Positions 35,865-45,676 of a DNA stretch of 64,000 bases are shown here, in pieces; positions within the stretch are counted from its first letter, which is position 1, and every line of letters begins with the position of its first letter. Origin of the DNA: Streptococcus constellatus subsp. constellatus (GTDB lineage: Bacteria > Bacillota > Bacilli > Lactobacillales > Streptococcaceae). Position numbers and translations under genes: made by a program. The notes beneath the pieces are model-generated. The model made no database searches, was not told the origin of the DNA, and saw nothing but the letters and a program-made list of their open reading frames with translations. The stretch lies in NCBI RefSeq assembly GCF_023167545.1, contig NZ_AP014647.1:806001-870000 (forward strand), in the 5' to 3' direction.

Positions 35865-37640
35865 TTGATTGATAAAGAAATCATTTCTGATATTAAAAAT
35901 AGCGTCAATATCGTCGAAATCATAGGAGAAGTCGTTGCTCTAACAAAGGCCGGAAGGAATTATCTGGGGCTTTGTCCTTTTCATGGGGAAAAAACTCCAT
36001 CATTCAATGTAGTAGAAGAAAAACAATTTTATCACTGTTTTGGCTGTGGGAAGTCAGGTGATGTCTTTAAATTTATTGAAGATTATCGCGGCGTTTCTTT
36101 TATGGACGCTATACAAATTGTTGCCGATCGTGCAGGGTTTCCGTTAGAAATAGAGCATAGTAGAACAGAACAGTCAACTCATACTAATCCTCATCAAGCA
36201 CTTTATGACATTCACACGGAAGCTGCAAGGTTTTATCATGCAGTATTGATGACAACAAAGATAGGAGAAGAAGCACGTTCTTATCTTTATGAGCGTGGCT
36301 TGACAGATGAGGTGATAAAGCATTTTCAAATCGGCTTAGCGCCTAATGAAAACAACTATCTTTATAGAAGTGTTAGTGGGAAATTTGACGAACACGTCAT
36401 TATGAATTCAGGTTTATTTAACTTGGCTGATAATAATCTGGTTTATGATGCTTTTCAAAATCGGATTATGTTTCCGTTGACAAATGATACAGGGCAAGTT
36501 ATTGCTTTTTCGGGTCGTGTTTGGCAGGCTAATGATATAGAGCAGAAAGTTGCTAAATATAAAAATAGCCGCAGCACACCAATTTTCAATAAAAGTTATG
36601 AGTTGTATCATCTAGACAAAGCTAAAGCGACTATCAAGAGAAGTCATGAAGTTTACTTAATGGAAGGCTTTATGGATGTTATTGCAGCTTATCGCGCTGG
36701 AATTGAAAATGCTGTGGCTTCTATGGGGACAGCTTTGACGCATGAGCATGTAGAGCATCTTCGTAAGTTCACAAAGAAAGTCATTTTAACATACGATGGT
36801 GATAAAGCGGGACAGGCAGCAACACAAAAAGCACTGGATGAATTACATAATTTGTCAGTTGAAATTGTTAGGATTCCCGATAATATGGATCCAGATGAGT
36901 TTATCAAAAAAAATTCTGCTGACGATTTACAAAATTTACTTATCAAAACACGAATTAGTGATATAGAATTTCTTTTAAACTATCTGAAGCCAGATAATGT
37001 AGAAAACTTGCAAGCTCAGCTAGAATTTGTGGAGCGAATGTCGCCTTTGATTGCACAAGTCAAGTCGATTACTGCACAGAATTCATATATTTATATGTTA
37101 GCTGAGCTGTTACCTGATTTTGACTATCAGCAGGTGGAGCAAGCTGTTAATAATCATCGCCTGGTCAATAGAAAAGAACAGCAACAGCAAGTTCGTCAGC
37201 AGGTGACACGATTTGATATTCCAATAACGAAGCAAGTATCGCGATTGATTAAAGCTGAAAGTCATCTCTTGCAACGTATGATTGAGAATCCTGTCATCTT
37301 AAATGATTATCGTTTAAGAGAAGATTTTCATTTTGCAACAGCAGAATTGCAAACTTTGTATAATATTTTAAAAACGAATGGTGAAGTTACGCCACAAGAT
37401 TTATCTGAACAAAATGACTCAGTACAGCAATCCTGGTATCGGGTTTTAGAAGAGAATCTGCCCAAAGAGGTATCTGAGCAGGAGCTAGTCGAAGTGGAAC
37501 AGACTCGAGATAAAGAATTGCTTCGAAAAGAAAATCAATTGATTGGCAAAAAAGTTCGTGAAGCATCTCACAATGGTGATGCAGATACGGCATTAACAGA
37601 GTTAGAGCGATTTATTGCTCAAAAAAGGAGAATGGAGTAA
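35865..37640 (+). CDS. dnaG: DNA primase
   Basis: Makes RNA primers at the replication fork. 591 residues: a CHC2 zinc finger ([13 protein letters not shown] and [10 protein letters not shown], about 37-65), then the TOPRIM core ([29 protein letters not shown]), and a C-terminal helicase-interacting part. TTG at 35865 (family N-terminus [11 protein letters not shown]) lies 7 bases after GGGGGTG and is chosen as start. An in-frame ATG at 35841 precedes that ribosome site and lacks its own. rpoD follows 2 bases after the stop, giving the macromolecular-synthesis operon dnaG-rpoD-DUF59. Confidence 0.94.
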   Translation: MIDKEIISDIKNSVNIVEIIGEVVALTKAGRNYLGLCPFHGEKTPSFNVVEEKQFYHCFGCGKSGDVFKFIEDYRGVSFMDAIQIVADRAGFPLEIEHSRTEQSTHTNPHQALYDIHTEAARFYHAVLMTTKIGEEARSYLYERGLTDEVIKHFQIGLAPNENNYLYRSVSGKFDEHVIMNSGLFNLADNNLVYDAFQNRIMFPLTNDTGQVIAFSGRVWQANDIEQKVAKYKNSRSTPIFNKSYELYHLDKAKATIKRSHEVYLMEGFMDVIAAYRAGIENAVASMGTALTHEHVEHLRKFTKKVILTYDGDKAGQAATQKALDELHNLSVEIVRIPDNMDPDEFIKKNSADDLQNLLIKTRISDIEFLLNYLKPDNVENLQAQLEFVERMSPLIAQVKSITAQNSYIYMLAELLPDFDYQQVEQAVNNHRLVNRKEQQQQVRQQVTRFDIPITKQVSRLIKAESHLLQRMIENPVILNDYRLREDFHFATAELQTLYNILKTNGEVTPQDLSEQNDSVQQSWYRVLEENLPKEVSEQELVEVEQTRDKELLRKENQLIGKKVREASHNGDADTALTELERFIAQKRRME

Positions 37641-37642
37641 GA

Positions 37643-38755
37643 ATGGCTACAAAACAAAAAGAAGTAACAACTTTTGATGTTCAAGTTGCAGAATTTATTC
37701 GCAACCATAAAAAAACTGGTACAGCAACCGATGATGAGATCAATGATCAATTAGTCATTCCATTTACTTTAAATGCTGATGGTATTGAGGATCTTCTTCA
37801 ACGAATTCAGGACGCAGGGATTGCTATTACGGATAAAGAGGGCAACCCAAGTGAACGGGTCTTAAATACAGAGGAAGAAGAAGCTGAATTAACAGATGAG
37901 GAGTTGCTTGGTAGCAATTCTGCTAAAGTAAACGACCCTGTCCGTATGTATTTAAAGGAAATTGGTGTTGTTCCGCTGTTGACCAATGAAGAAGAGCAAG
38001 AATTAGCTGTTCTCGTGGAACAAGGCGATTTAGAAGCCAAGCAACGTTTGGCGGAAGCTAATTTGCGGTTGGTCGTTTCCATCGCTAAGCGCTATGTTGG
38101 GCGTGGCATGCAGTTTCTTGACTTGATTCAAGAAGGAAATATGGGATTGATGAAAGCTGTTGATAAGTTTGACTATACTAAAGGTTTCAAATTTTCAACA
38201 TATGCTACTTGGTGGATTCGTCAAGCGATTACTCGTGCGATTGCCGATCAAGCTCGTACAATTCGAATTCCGGTTCATATGGTCGAAACAATCAATAAAT
38301 TAGTACGGGAACAACGCAATCTTTTGCAGGAATTGGGGCAAGATCCAACGCCAGAGCAAATTGCAGAGCGGATGGACATGACGCCTGATAAAGTCCGTGA
38401 AATTTTGAAGATTGCACAAGAACCTGTTTCTCTTGAAACACCAATTGGAGAGGAAGATGATAGTCATTTGGGTGATTTCATTGAGGATGAGGTTATTGAA
38501 AATCCAGTTGATTATACAACGCGTATCGTTTTGCGTGAGCAATTAGATGAAGTTCTTGATACATTAACAGACCGTGAAGAAAATGTGCTGCGTCTGCGTT
38601 TTGGGCTAGATGATGGGAAAATGCGTACACTGGAAGATGTTGGAAAAGTATTTAACGTAACTCGTGAACGGATTCGACAAATTGAGGCTAAAGCCCTGCG
38701 CAAATTGCGTCATCCAAGTCGTAGCAAACCGCTTCGTGACTTTATTGAGGATTAG
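37643..38755 (+). CDS. rpoD: Primary sigma factor RpoD/SigA
   Basis: The housekeeping sigma factor. 370 residues, typical for streptococci. Regions are visible in order: 1.2 ([17 protein letters not shown]), 2.1-2.4 ([41 protein letters not shown], with [10 protein letters not shown]), region 3, and 4.2 ([27 protein letters not shown]). It starts behind GGAG inside the end of dnaG. The extended -10 promoters in this window fit its specificity. Confidence 0.98.
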   Translation: MATKQKEVTTFDVQVAEFIRNHKKTGTATDDEINDQLVIPFTLNADGIEDLLQRIQDAGIAITDKEGNPSERVLNTEEEEAELTDEELLGSNSAKVNDPVRMYLKEIGVVPLLTNEEEQELAVLVEQGDLEAKQRLAEANLRLVVSIAKRYVGRGMQFLDLIQEGNMGLMKAVDKFDYTKGFKFSTYATWWIRQAITRAIADQARTIRIPVHMVETINKLVREQRNLLQELGQDPTPEQIAERMDMTPDKVREILKIAQEPVSLETPIGEEDDSHLGDFIEDEVIENPVDYTTRIVLREQLDEVLDTLTDREENVLRLRFGLDDGKMRTLEDVGKVFNVTRERIRQIEAKALRKLRHPSRSKPLRDFIED

Positions 38756-38773
38756 TAGATAAAAGGAGACACC

Positions 38774-39103
38774 ATGACATACACAAATGAACAAATTGAT
38801 GATATTAAAAATCGTATCTTGGAAAGTTTGGAACAAGTTATTGATCCTGAATTAGGAATTGATATTGTTAATCTTGGTTTGGTCTATGAAATTCGTTTCA
38901 ATGACGAAAATGGTGAAACGCAGATTGATATGACTTTAACTACTATGGGATGTCCGTTGGCTGATTTCTTGACTGATCAAATCCGTGACGTGATGACCGA
39001 TGTGCCAGAAGTTAGCAAAGTAGACGTGAGATTAGTATGGTATCCGGCATGGACTGTAGATAAAATGAGTCGCTATGCACGTATTGCTTTAGGAATTAAA
39101 TAA
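38774..39103 (+). CDS. DUF59/MIP18-family iron-sulfur assembly factor
   Basis: A 109-residue SufT/MIP18-like protein thought to help Fe-S cluster insertion. LEQVIDPELGIDIVNLGLVYEI and the conserved Cys in LTTMGCPLADFLTDQI define the family, followed by VWYPAWTVDKMS. It lies 18 bases after rpoD behind AAAGGAG, as in pneumococcus, and ends the dnaG operon. Its link to sigma factor and primase is conserved but unexplained. Confidence 0.9.
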   Translation: MTYTNEQIDDIKNRILESLEQVIDPELGIDIVNLGLVYEIRFNDENGETQIDMTLTTMGCPLADFLTDQIRDVMTDVPEVSKVDVRLVWYPAWTVDKMSRYARIALGIK

Positions 39104-39109
39104 AGCAAA

Positions 39110-39147
39110 AAAAGCAGTGCAATCTATTTTGTTGTGCTGCTTTTAAT
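39110..39147 (+). terminator. Terminator of dnaG-rpoD-DUF59
   Basis: AAAAGCAGTGCAA and TTGTGCTGCTTTT pair with one G-U, followed by an A/T-rich stretch. Confidence 0.8.
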
Positions 39148-39156
39148 TTTAATCTA

Positions 39157-39171
39157 AATATTCAGAATTCA
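39157..39171. promoter_or_regulatory. Possible CodY box before brnQ
   Basis: AATATTCAGAATTCA matches 10 of 15 positions of the CodY consensus AATTTTCWGAAAATT. CodY control of branched-chain amino-acid uptake is usual in streptococci, but the match is modest. Confidence 0.35.
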
Positions 39172-39245
39172 TAAAATATTTAAAATTATATCGGAGTTTT
39201 TTGAATTATAAAAAATGAATCTATCAAAATTTTTAAGGAGATAAG

Positions 39246-40574
39246 ATGATAAAAAAAGGAGCATTAACAGGATTACTCTTGTTCGGAATATTTTTCGGCG
39301 CAGGTAATTTAATTTTTCCGCCAACTTTAGGAGCCATGTCAGGTAAGAATTTTTGGCCAGCAATTTCTGGATTTGTACTTTCGGGAGTTGGAATTGCTAT
39401 TTTGACATTGATTATTGGTGCATTAAATCCAAAAGGTTATGTTTATGAGATTTCTAAAAAGATTTCTCCGTGGTTTGCAACGAGTTACTTAGTGGCTCTT
39501 TATTTAGCAATTGGTCCTTTTTTTGCCATACCACGGACAGCAACTACCTCCTATGAAGTTGGGATTGCACCATTGCTTCCGAGTAATATGACTGGTTTGG
39601 GACTCATTATTTTTACAATTTTATATTTTGTATCTGCTTATCTGATTTCATTAAATCCTTCTAAAATTTTGGATCGGATTGGTCGTATTTTGACCCCTGT
39701 CTTTGCCATCTTGATTATCATTTTAATCATTTTAGGAGTCATTAAATATGGGGCTACCGTACCACAAATAGCTAGTGCAGAATACGCAAAGGCAGCTTTT
39801 GGATCCGGCTTTCTTGAAGGGTATAATACGCTTGACGCACTTGCTTCTGTTGCCTTTAGTGTTATTGCTGTCCAAACATTGAACCAACTTGGTTTTGCCA
39901 ATAAAAAAGAATATATTTCGACTATTTGGATTGTTGGAGTGGTTGTGGCACTTGGGTTTAGTGCGTTGTATATTGGATTGGCTTTCTTAGGGAATCATTT
40001 CCCAATTCCTGCTGATGTAATGGCGTCTGATGCCAATAAAGGGGTCTATGTCTTGTCCCGAGCTACACAGGCTATTTTTGGACCAACAGCGCAAATTTTC
40101 CTTGCTGTAATGGTGATAGTGACTTGTTTTACCACAACGGTCGGTTTGATTGTCTCAACATCTGAATTTTTCAATAAAACGTTTCCTGCGATTGCTTACA
40201 AAACTTATGCGACAGTCTTTACATTGATTGGATTTGCAATTGCAAATCTTGGCTTGGAAACAATTATTCAGTATTCTGTGCCAGTTTTACAAATTCTTTA
40301 TCCAATTACTATTGCAATCGTAATGATTGTGATGGTCAATAAATTTGTTGCCTTATCTAAAGTAGGGATGCAATTGACAGTAGCCGTTGTGACAGCTATC
40401 GCCTTTGCAAGTATTATTGGACAACAATTTAAATTAACTGCTCTTATAAGTATAATCAACACCCTACCGCTTGCCCAAGCATCTATTCCTTGGCTAATAC
40501 CAACAGTTATTGGAATTATAGTCTCTTTGTTTTTACCAAACAAGCAAAAAAGCGATACTTTTGAAATGGAATAA
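39246..40574 (+). CDS. brnQ: Branched-chain amino acid transporter BrnQ
   Basis: A 442-residue cation-coupled importer of leucine, isoleucine and valine with about twelve membrane helices. GLLLFGIFFGAGNLIFPPTLG near the start is the family signature, followed by GPFFAIPRTATTSYEVGI. Start after AAGGAG. Single gene between terminators. Its leader is A/T-rich with a weak CodY-like site. Confidence 0.95.
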   Translation: MIKKGALTGLLLFGIFFGAGNLIFPPTLGAMSGKNFWPAISGFVLSGVGIAILTLIIGALNPKGYVYEISKKISPWFATSYLVALYLAIGPFFAIPRTATTSYEVGIAPLLPSNMTGLGLIIFTILYFVSAYLISLNPSKILDRIGRILTPVFAILIIILIILGVIKYGATVPQIASAEYAKAAFGSGFLEGYNTLDALASVAFSVIAVQTLNQLGFANKKEYISTIWIVGVVVALGFSALYIGLAFLGNHFPIPADVMASDANKGVYVLSRATQAIFGPTAQIFLAVMVIVTCFTTTVGLIVSTSEFFNKTFPAIAYKTYATVFTLIGFAIANLGLETIIQYSVPVLQILYPITIAIVMIVMVNKFVALSKVGMQLTVAVVTAIAFASIIGQQFKLTALISIINTLPLAQASIPWLIPTVIGIIVSLFLPNKQKSDTFEME

Positions 40575-40584
40575 TCTCAAGAAG

Positions 40585-40611
40585 TCTATCACGAAAGTGG
40601 TAGATTTTTTT
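40585..40611 (+). terminator. brnQ terminator
   Basis: TCTATCAC-GAAA-GTGGTAGA, 8-bp stem with a GNRA loop, then a T-run. Confidence 0.85.
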
Positions 40612-40660
40612 ATGACCATATTAAATTCAAGTTTTTTCAAATCGTCGTCTCTATTTTTTT

Positions 40661-40689
40661 TTGCTCATCACATATATACTAGCTATATA
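40661..40689 (+). promoter_or_regulatory. Candidate promoter of ccdA-etrxA-msrAB
   Basis: TTGCTC (40661-40666) and TATATA (40684-40689), 17-base spacer. The hexamers are poor matches. Confidence 0.4.
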
Positions 40690-40714
40690 AAGAAAATTAG
40701 TAAGGAGAAAAGGT

Positions 40715-41425
40715 ATGGCATCAACCGTATTTTCAATTTCTGTATTTTTGGCCGGTATCTTATCTTTCTTCTCGCCGTGTATTTTACCTCTCTTACCGGT
40801 GTATGTTGGAATTTTGTTAGATACAGACGAGCCGAGGACAGTGACTGTTTTGGGAAAGAAAATCTCTTGGTATGGCATTGTAAAAACACTATTTTTCATT
40901 GCTGGTTTATCAGTTGTATTTCTAATTCTTGGATATGGAGCAGGATTTTTAGGAAAAATCTTGAACGCTGATTGGTTTCGTTATGTACTGGGGGCTATTG
41001 TCATTCTACTTGGTATTCATCAAATGGAGTTGATAAATTTCAAGGTATTACAACGACAAAAAAGTCTCCAATTAAAGCAAAATAAGAATAGGAATGATTT
41101 TTACAATGCTTTCTTATTAGGTGTAACTTTTAGTTTTGGTTGGACACCTTGTGTTGGCCCAGTCCTTAGTTCAGTATTAGCTATTGCTGCTTCTGGTGGA
41201 AATGGAGCTTGGCAAGGTGGATTGCTCATGTTGGTTTATACCCTAGGATTAGCTATCCCATTTCTTATTTTAGCTTTTGCTTCTTCAATTGTATTGCGCC
41301 ATTTTGGGAAAATTAAACCTTATATGAGCACATTGAAGAAGATTGGAGGGGCTCTCATTATTTTAATGGGAATCTTACTCATGCTAGGAAATTTCAACGT
41401 TCTGGCTTCAATATTTGGTGGATAA
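40715..41425 (+). CDS. ccdA: CcdA-type thiol-electron transporter
   Basis: A 236-residue six-helix protein that carries reducing power from cytoplasmic thioredoxin across the membrane. The redox cysteines are in FFSPCILPLLPVYVG and GWTPCVGPVLSS. It starts after AAGGAG. It is the first of three genes whose products form the extracellular methionine-sulfoxide repair chain described in pneumococcus (CcdA2-Etrx2-MsrAB2). Confidence 0.93.
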   Translation: MASTVFSISVFLAGILSFFSPCILPLLPVYVGILLDTDEPRTVTVLGKKISWYGIVKTLFFIAGLSVVFLILGYGAGFLGKILNADWFRYVLGAIVILLGIHQMELINFKVLQRQKSLQLKQNKNRNDFYNAFLLGVTFSFGWTPCVGPVLSSVLAIAASGGNGAWQGGLLMLVYTLGLAIPFLILAFASSIVLRHFGKIKPYMSTLKKIGGALIILMGILLMLGNFNVLASIFGG

Positions 41426-41441
41426 AAAAGGAGGAAATCCC

Positions 41442-42026
41442 ATGAAAAAATCAATGTTAGTTGTTACGAGTTTGTTATGTGCTACCTTTTTAGGTGCATG
41501 TGCAAATCAAAAAACAAATTCTTCAGCAAATGATACAAATAAAACTGAACAAGGACAAGTAGCTAACAAGAACAATGAGGTTACTGCTACAAAAGCAAAT
41601 CAAGGAGAAGCTGTTCCTGATTTTAATCTAAAAGGAGTCGATGGCAAGACTTATAAACTATCAGATTTTAAAGGAAAGAAAGTTTATTTGAAATTCTGGG
41701 CATCATGGTGCTCAATCTGTCTATCCACGCTGAAACACACGGATGAATTGGCGAAAGAAAATGGCAAAGACTACGTTATTTTATCAGTCGTTTCTCCAGG
41801 TCATAAGGGTGAAAAATCAGAAGCAGATTTCAAAAAGTGGTATTCAAAACTAGATTATAAAAACTTACCTGTTTTGATTGATTCAAGCGGAAAATTACTA
41901 GAGCAATATGGAGTTCGTTCTTATCCAACAGCCGCATTTATTGATAGTAATGGAAAATTAGTTAAAACTCGTCCAGGTTTTATCAAAAAGTCTGAAATTG
42001 AATCAACTCTGAAAAGTATCAAATAG
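41442..42026 (+). CDS. etrxA: Surface thioredoxin-like lipoprotein (Etrx/TlpA type)
   Basis: A 194-residue lipoprotein. The signal ends in the lipobox LGAC (Cys about 21), followed by a Ser/Thr/Asn-rich linker and a TlpA-like thioredoxin fold with active site WASWCSICLSTLKH. In pneumococcus the paralog pair Etrx1/Etrx2 takes electrons from CcdA and gives them to MsrAB2. The ATG at 41442 follows AAGGAGG; an in-frame ATG at 41415 inside ccdA lacks a ribosome site and would spoil the signal peptide. Confidence 0.9.
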   Translation: MKKSMLVVTSLLCATFLGACANQKTNSSANDTNKTEQGQVANKNNEVTATKANQGEAVPDFNLKGVDGKTYKLSDFKGKKVYLKFWASWCSICLSTLKHTDELAKENGKDYVILSVVSPGHKGEKSEADFKKWYSKLDYKNLPVLIDSSGKLLEQYGVRSYPTAAFIDSNGKLVKTRPGFIKKSEIESTLKSIK

Positions 42027-42038
42027 GAGGTAATGACA

Positions 42039-43148
42039 ATGGATCACAAAATGAAATTGCTTTTACTCCTCGGATCCATTTTACTTATCCTTGGTACAAT
42101 TGTTTTAGGTGGGCGTTTTATGACAACGAAGTCTTCTATTGACAAAATAAAAGAAGCGTCCGTTAGCCAAACGACACCCGTCAACAACAAGAAACCTGAT
42201 TTGAAAAATGCTAATTTAAAACATATTTATCTTGCAGGTGGCTGTTTCTGGGGGGTGGAAGAATATTTCTCTCGTGTAAATGGTGTAGTAGACGCAGTTT
42301 CTGGCTATGCGAACGGAAATAGCGAAACAACGAATTATGAACTAATCTCACAAACTAAACACGCTGAAACGGTTCATGTGACTTATGATGCCAATAAAAT
42401 TTCTTTAAGAGAAATCTTGCTGCATTACTTTAGAATTATCGATCCAACCAGCAAAAATAAACAAGGAAATGACCGTGGCGTACAATATCGCACAGGAGTA
42501 TATTACAAAGATCAAGCTGATGTTGAAACGATTAACAAGGTTTTTGAAGAACAAAGCAAAAAATTTAAAACAACTTTGGCGGTTGAAAAAGAGCCGCTCA
42601 AACATTTTATCAAAGCTGAAGAATACCATCAAGATTATTTGAAGAAAAATCCAAACGGATATTGTCATATCAATGTTAAACAGGCTGCCTATCCAGTCAT
42701 TGATGCTTCTAAATATAAAAAACCGTCAGATGCTGAAATTAAGAAAAAACTGACAGAGGAAGAGTATGCAGTGACTCAAAAAGATGATACAGAGCGCGCT
42801 TTTTCAAATCGTTATTGGGATAAATTTGATGCAGGAATCTATGTCGATGTTGTAACAGGTGAGCCATTATTCTCATCAAAAGATAAATTTGAATCAGGCT
42901 GTGGCTGGCCAAGCTTTACACGTCCGATTAGCCCGGATGTCGCAAACTATAAAGAAGACCATAGCTTTAATATGACTCGGACAGAAGTTCGAAGTCGCGT
43001 TGGAAATTCCCATCTGGGGCATGTTTTTACAGATGGTCCTAAAGATAAAGGTGGACTTCGTTATTGTATTAATAGCTTGTCTATCAAGTTTATTCCTAAA
43101 GACCAAATGGAAAGCAAAGGTTATGGATATTTATTGAACTATGTCTAA
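42039..43148 (+). CDS. msrAB: Membrane-anchored MsrA-MsrB methionine sulfoxide reductase
   Basis: A 369-residue fusion that repairs oxidised methionines in surface proteins. An N-terminal helix ([17 protein letters not shown]) anchors it. MsrA (about 60-215) has the catalytic Cys in [12 protein letters not shown]; MsrB (about 235-369) has [12 protein letters not shown] and the catalytic Cys in [12 protein letters not shown]. The order A then B is that of pneumococcal MsrAB2. The ATG at 42039 has AGGAGG at the right distance; 42033 is too close. It is electron-fed by the two genes before it. Confidence 0.93.
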   Translation: MDHKMKLLLLLGSILLILGTIVLGGRFMTTKSSIDKIKEASVSQTTPVNNKKPDLKNANLKHIYLAGGCFWGVEEYFSRVNGVVDAVSGYANGNSETTNYELISQTKHAETVHVTYDANKISLREILLHYFRIIDPTSKNKQGNDRGVQYRTGVYYKDQADVETINKVFEEQSKKFKTTLAVEKEPLKHFIKAEEYHQDYLKKNPNGYCHINVKQAAYPVIDASKYKKPSDAEIKKKLTEEEYAVTQKDDTERAFSNRYWDKFDAGIYVDVVTGEPLFSSKDKFESGCGWPSFTRPISPDVANYKEDHSFNMTRTEVRSRVGNSHLGHVFTDGPKDKGGLRYCINSLSIKFIPKDQMESKGYGYLLNYV

Positions 43149-43168
43149 CAGCATTTTAAGAAAAAATT

Positions 43169-43177
43169 TGCTATAAT
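43169..43177 (+). promoter_or_regulatory. Promoter of the two-component operon, extended -10
   Basis: TGCTATAAT, a perfect extended -10. It overlaps an ATG at 43176, so that codon cannot be the response-regulator start. A weak -35 is typical of such sites. Confidence 0.65.
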
Positions 43178-43205
43178 GAGTTTAGTAAATGGTAGGAGCG
43201 CGCTC

Positions 43206-43940
43206 GTGTATTCAATTATGATTGTAGAAGATGAATACCTTGTTCGACAAGGTATTTCGTCTTTAGTAGACTTTAAAAAATTTAACATGCAAGTGATAGG
43301 TGAGGCTGAAAATGGTTTAGAGGCTTGGGAAAAGATTCAAGCAGAATGCCCAGATATTATCCTGACTGATATTAATATGCCTCAGATGAATGGTATTAAA
43401 TTAGCCCAATTAGCAAGAGAACAGTATCCGCAATTACATATTATTTTTCTGACGGGGTATGACGATTTTGATTATGCTCTTTCGGCTGTTAAATTGGGTG
43501 CAGATGATTATTTGCTGAAGCCATTTTCGAGAGAAGATGTTGAAGCTATGTTGATAAAAGTAAAAGAAAAATTGGATAAGGAAAAGAAACAGCAACAAGT
43601 GCATGAGTTAGTGGAGAAAGCAGAGTTTTCGGACTTGGAGCAAGCGATTCATGACCGATTAGCTGACACAGAATTATCCTTGAAATCTTTATCATTTCAA
43701 TTGGGCTTCAATTCTTCCTATTTAAGTGTATTGATTAAAAAAGAGCTAGGCTTGCCATTCCAAGATTATTTAATTCAGGAACGAATGAAGCGAGCTAAAT
43801 TACTATTGCTGACGACGGATTTAAAAGTGTATGAAATAGCAGAGCAAGTTGGATTTGAGGATATGAATTATTTTTCTCAACGCTTTAAGCAAATCGTTGG
43901 AGTGACACCTCGGCAATTTAAAAAAGGAGACAGTAAATGA
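43206..43940 (+). CDS. AraC-type response regulator (TCS09/YesN-like)
   Basis: A 244-residue regulator. The receiver (1-120) has Asp55 in ILTDINMP as the phosphorylation site and the KPF switch Lys in LLKPFSRED. A long helix leads to a C-terminal AraC double helix-turn-helix (LSLKSLSFQLGFNSSYLSVLIKKELG, VYEIAEQVGFEDMNYFSQRFK). GTG at 43206 lies 7 bases after TAGGAG and after the promoter, and gives VYSIMIVEDE. It overlaps the kinase gene by 4 bases. Placement after msrAB matches pneumococcal RR09. Confidence 0.9.
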   Translation: MYSIMIVEDEYLVRQGISSLVDFKKFNMQVIGEAENGLEAWEKIQAECPDIILTDINMPQMNGIKLAQLAREQYPQLHIIFLTGYDDFDYALSAVKLGADDYLLKPFSREDVEAMLIKVKEKLDKEKKQQQVHELVEKAEFSDLEQAIHDRLADTELSLKSLSFQLGFNSSYLSVLIKKELGLPFQDYLIQERMKRAKLLLLTTDLKVYEIAEQVGFEDMNYFSQRFKQIVGVTPRQFKKGDSK

Positions 43941-45649
43941 AACGTTATTCGCTGCTGATTCAGTTAGTGATTTATGTTTTTGTGATGATATTAGTTCTTT
44001 TAGGAATTGTTGGAGGGTTGTACTATCAAACTAGCTCGGCGGCTATTCGACAAACGACGGAGCAAACGACGCGTAATACCATTCAACAAAGTGGACAATT
44101 TATCACTTCTTATTTACAAAAGCTAAAAGAAACTACCAGCAGTTTAGCTGAAAGCGATAAAGTAAAAGCGTATGCTCAAAAGCCCGATGCGGATAATGCT
44201 GAACAGCTTCGTCAGTTGATGGGAATGATTTTAAAGACAGATTCAGATTTGGTATCCGCTGTTTTGGTAACAAAAAATGGCAATCTCATCTCAACTGATC
44301 CCAATTTAACAGTGAAAACATCTAATGATATGATGCAAGAACGTTGGTATCAGGATGCCATTCACAAAGGGACTATGCCTGTCTTAACACCAGCGCGCAA
44401 AACTGTTGATAAGGTAGAAGCTGCTGAAAAATGGGTTGTGTCCATTACACAAGAGGTAGTGGATAAAGATGGGAAAAATCTAGGAGTTGTTCGACTTGAT
44501 ATTGGTTACAAGACGTTGGAAGCCTATCTAGATCGCCTGCAACTGGGGAAAGACGGTTTTACCTTCATTGTGAATGACAAACATGATTTTGTCTATCATC
44601 CAAAGAAAACAGTTTATTCATCCGCTACTGAAATGCGTGCGATGGCGCCCTATATTGCTGCAAAAAATGGTTATGTAAAATCAAAGCAGGCCTACGTATC
44701 TCAGTACAAAATTCCACATAGTGACTGGACCTTGATTGGTGTGTCTTCTATGGAGCAACTGCATGCTGTGCAAAAACAAATTCTTTGGTCTTTTATCGGA
44801 ACAGGATTATTAGCTTTAGGTATTTGTCTTATTGGCATTTGGTTTATCTTGCGTTTATGGATTAAGCCCTTGCATGAGTTGCAAGAGACCATTTTAGCTA
44901 TCGGATCTGGGAATGCGCACTTGCGAGCTGTTGAAAAAGGATCCCCTGAGTTGATTGATTTGGCCAAGCAGTTTAATACAATGCTCAATCAGATTGACAA
45001 ATTGATGATGGCTGTCAAAGAAGAAGAGCAAAATGTCAGAAAGTATGAATTACAGGCACTTTCCAGTCAAATTAACCCTCATTTTTTGTACAATACATTA
45101 GATACCATTGTTTGGATGGCAGAATTTAACGATAGCAAACGTGTTGTAGAAGTCACAAAATCACTGGCTAAGTATTTCCGTTTGGCACTTAATCAAGGTC
45201 ATGAACAAATTTCTCTCAAGGATGAAATTGATCATGTTCGACAATATTTGTTCATTCAAAAACAGCGGTATGGAGAGAAATTACAGTATGAAATTGAAGA
45301 GTTAAGTGCTTATGATAATTATCAGATTCCAAAATTAATTTTGCAGCCTTTGGTTGAAAATGCGATTTATCATGGTATCAAGGAAATGAATCGTCAAGGG
45401 ATGATTCGAGTTAGTGTTTATGAAAATAGTCATCAACTAATTCTTTCCATTTACGATAATGGCCGAGGATTTGTCACTCATGATACAGCTGATACCCTCC
45501 TGATGCACCTAGGTGGTGTCGGTTTGAAGAATGTTAATCAGCGTTTACAATTACAATTTGGTAAATCCTATCACATGGAAATTAAATCTGAAGAAAATAC
45601 TTATACGGAGATTCGTCTCTATTTTCCAAAGACAAATAAAACCAACTGA
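43937..45649 (+). CDS. YesM-like sensor histidine kinase (TCS09 type)
   Basis: A 570-residue membrane kinase. Helix 1 (about 10-30), an outside dCache-like sensor domain (40-275), helix 2 (about 283-305), HAMP, then a His_kinase domain with phospho-acceptor His382 in QINPHFLYNTLD and an ATPase with LVENAIYHGI and DNGRGF. dCache sensors often detect small organic ligands or peptides. It is the partner of the overlapping response-regulator gene. In pneumococcus zmpB follows this pair; here a converging ABC exporter operon follows. Confidence 0.9.
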   Translation: MKRYSLLIQLVIYVFVMILVLLGIVGGLYYQTSSAAIRQTTEQTTRNTIQQSGQFITSYLQKLKETTSSLAESDKVKAYAQKPDADNAEQLRQLMGMILKTDSDLVSAVLVTKNGNLISTDPNLTVKTSNDMMQERWYQDAIHKGTMPVLTPARKTVDKVEAAEKWVVSITQEVVDKDGKNLGVVRLDIGYKTLEAYLDRLQLGKDGFTFIVNDKHDFVYHPKKTVYSSATEMRAMAPYIAAKNGYVKSKQAYVSQYKIPHSDWTLIGVSSMEQLHAVQKQILWSFIGTGLLALGICLIGIWFILRLWIKPLHELQETILAIGSGNAHLRAVEKGSPELIDLAKQFNTMLNQIDKLMMAVKEEEQNVRKYELQALSSQINPHFLYNTLDTIVWMAEFNDSKRVVEVTKSLAKYFRLALNQGHEQISLKDEIDHVRQYLFIQKQRYGEKLQYEIEELSAYDNYQIPKLILQPLVENAIYHGIKEMNRQGMIRVSVYENSHQLILSIYDNGRGFVTHDTADTLLMHLGGVGLKNVNQRLQLQFGKSYHMEIKSEENTYTEIRLYFPKTNKTN

Positions 45650-45672
45650 TGAAAGATTTCAGTTGGTTTTTA
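45638..45672. terminator. Bidirectional terminator after the histidine kinase
   Basis: AAAACCAACTGA and TCAGTTGGTTTT, a perfect 12-bp stem. It covers the kinase stop codon and also ends the minus-strand ABC operon. Confidence 0.85.
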
Positions 45673-45676
45673 ATAT

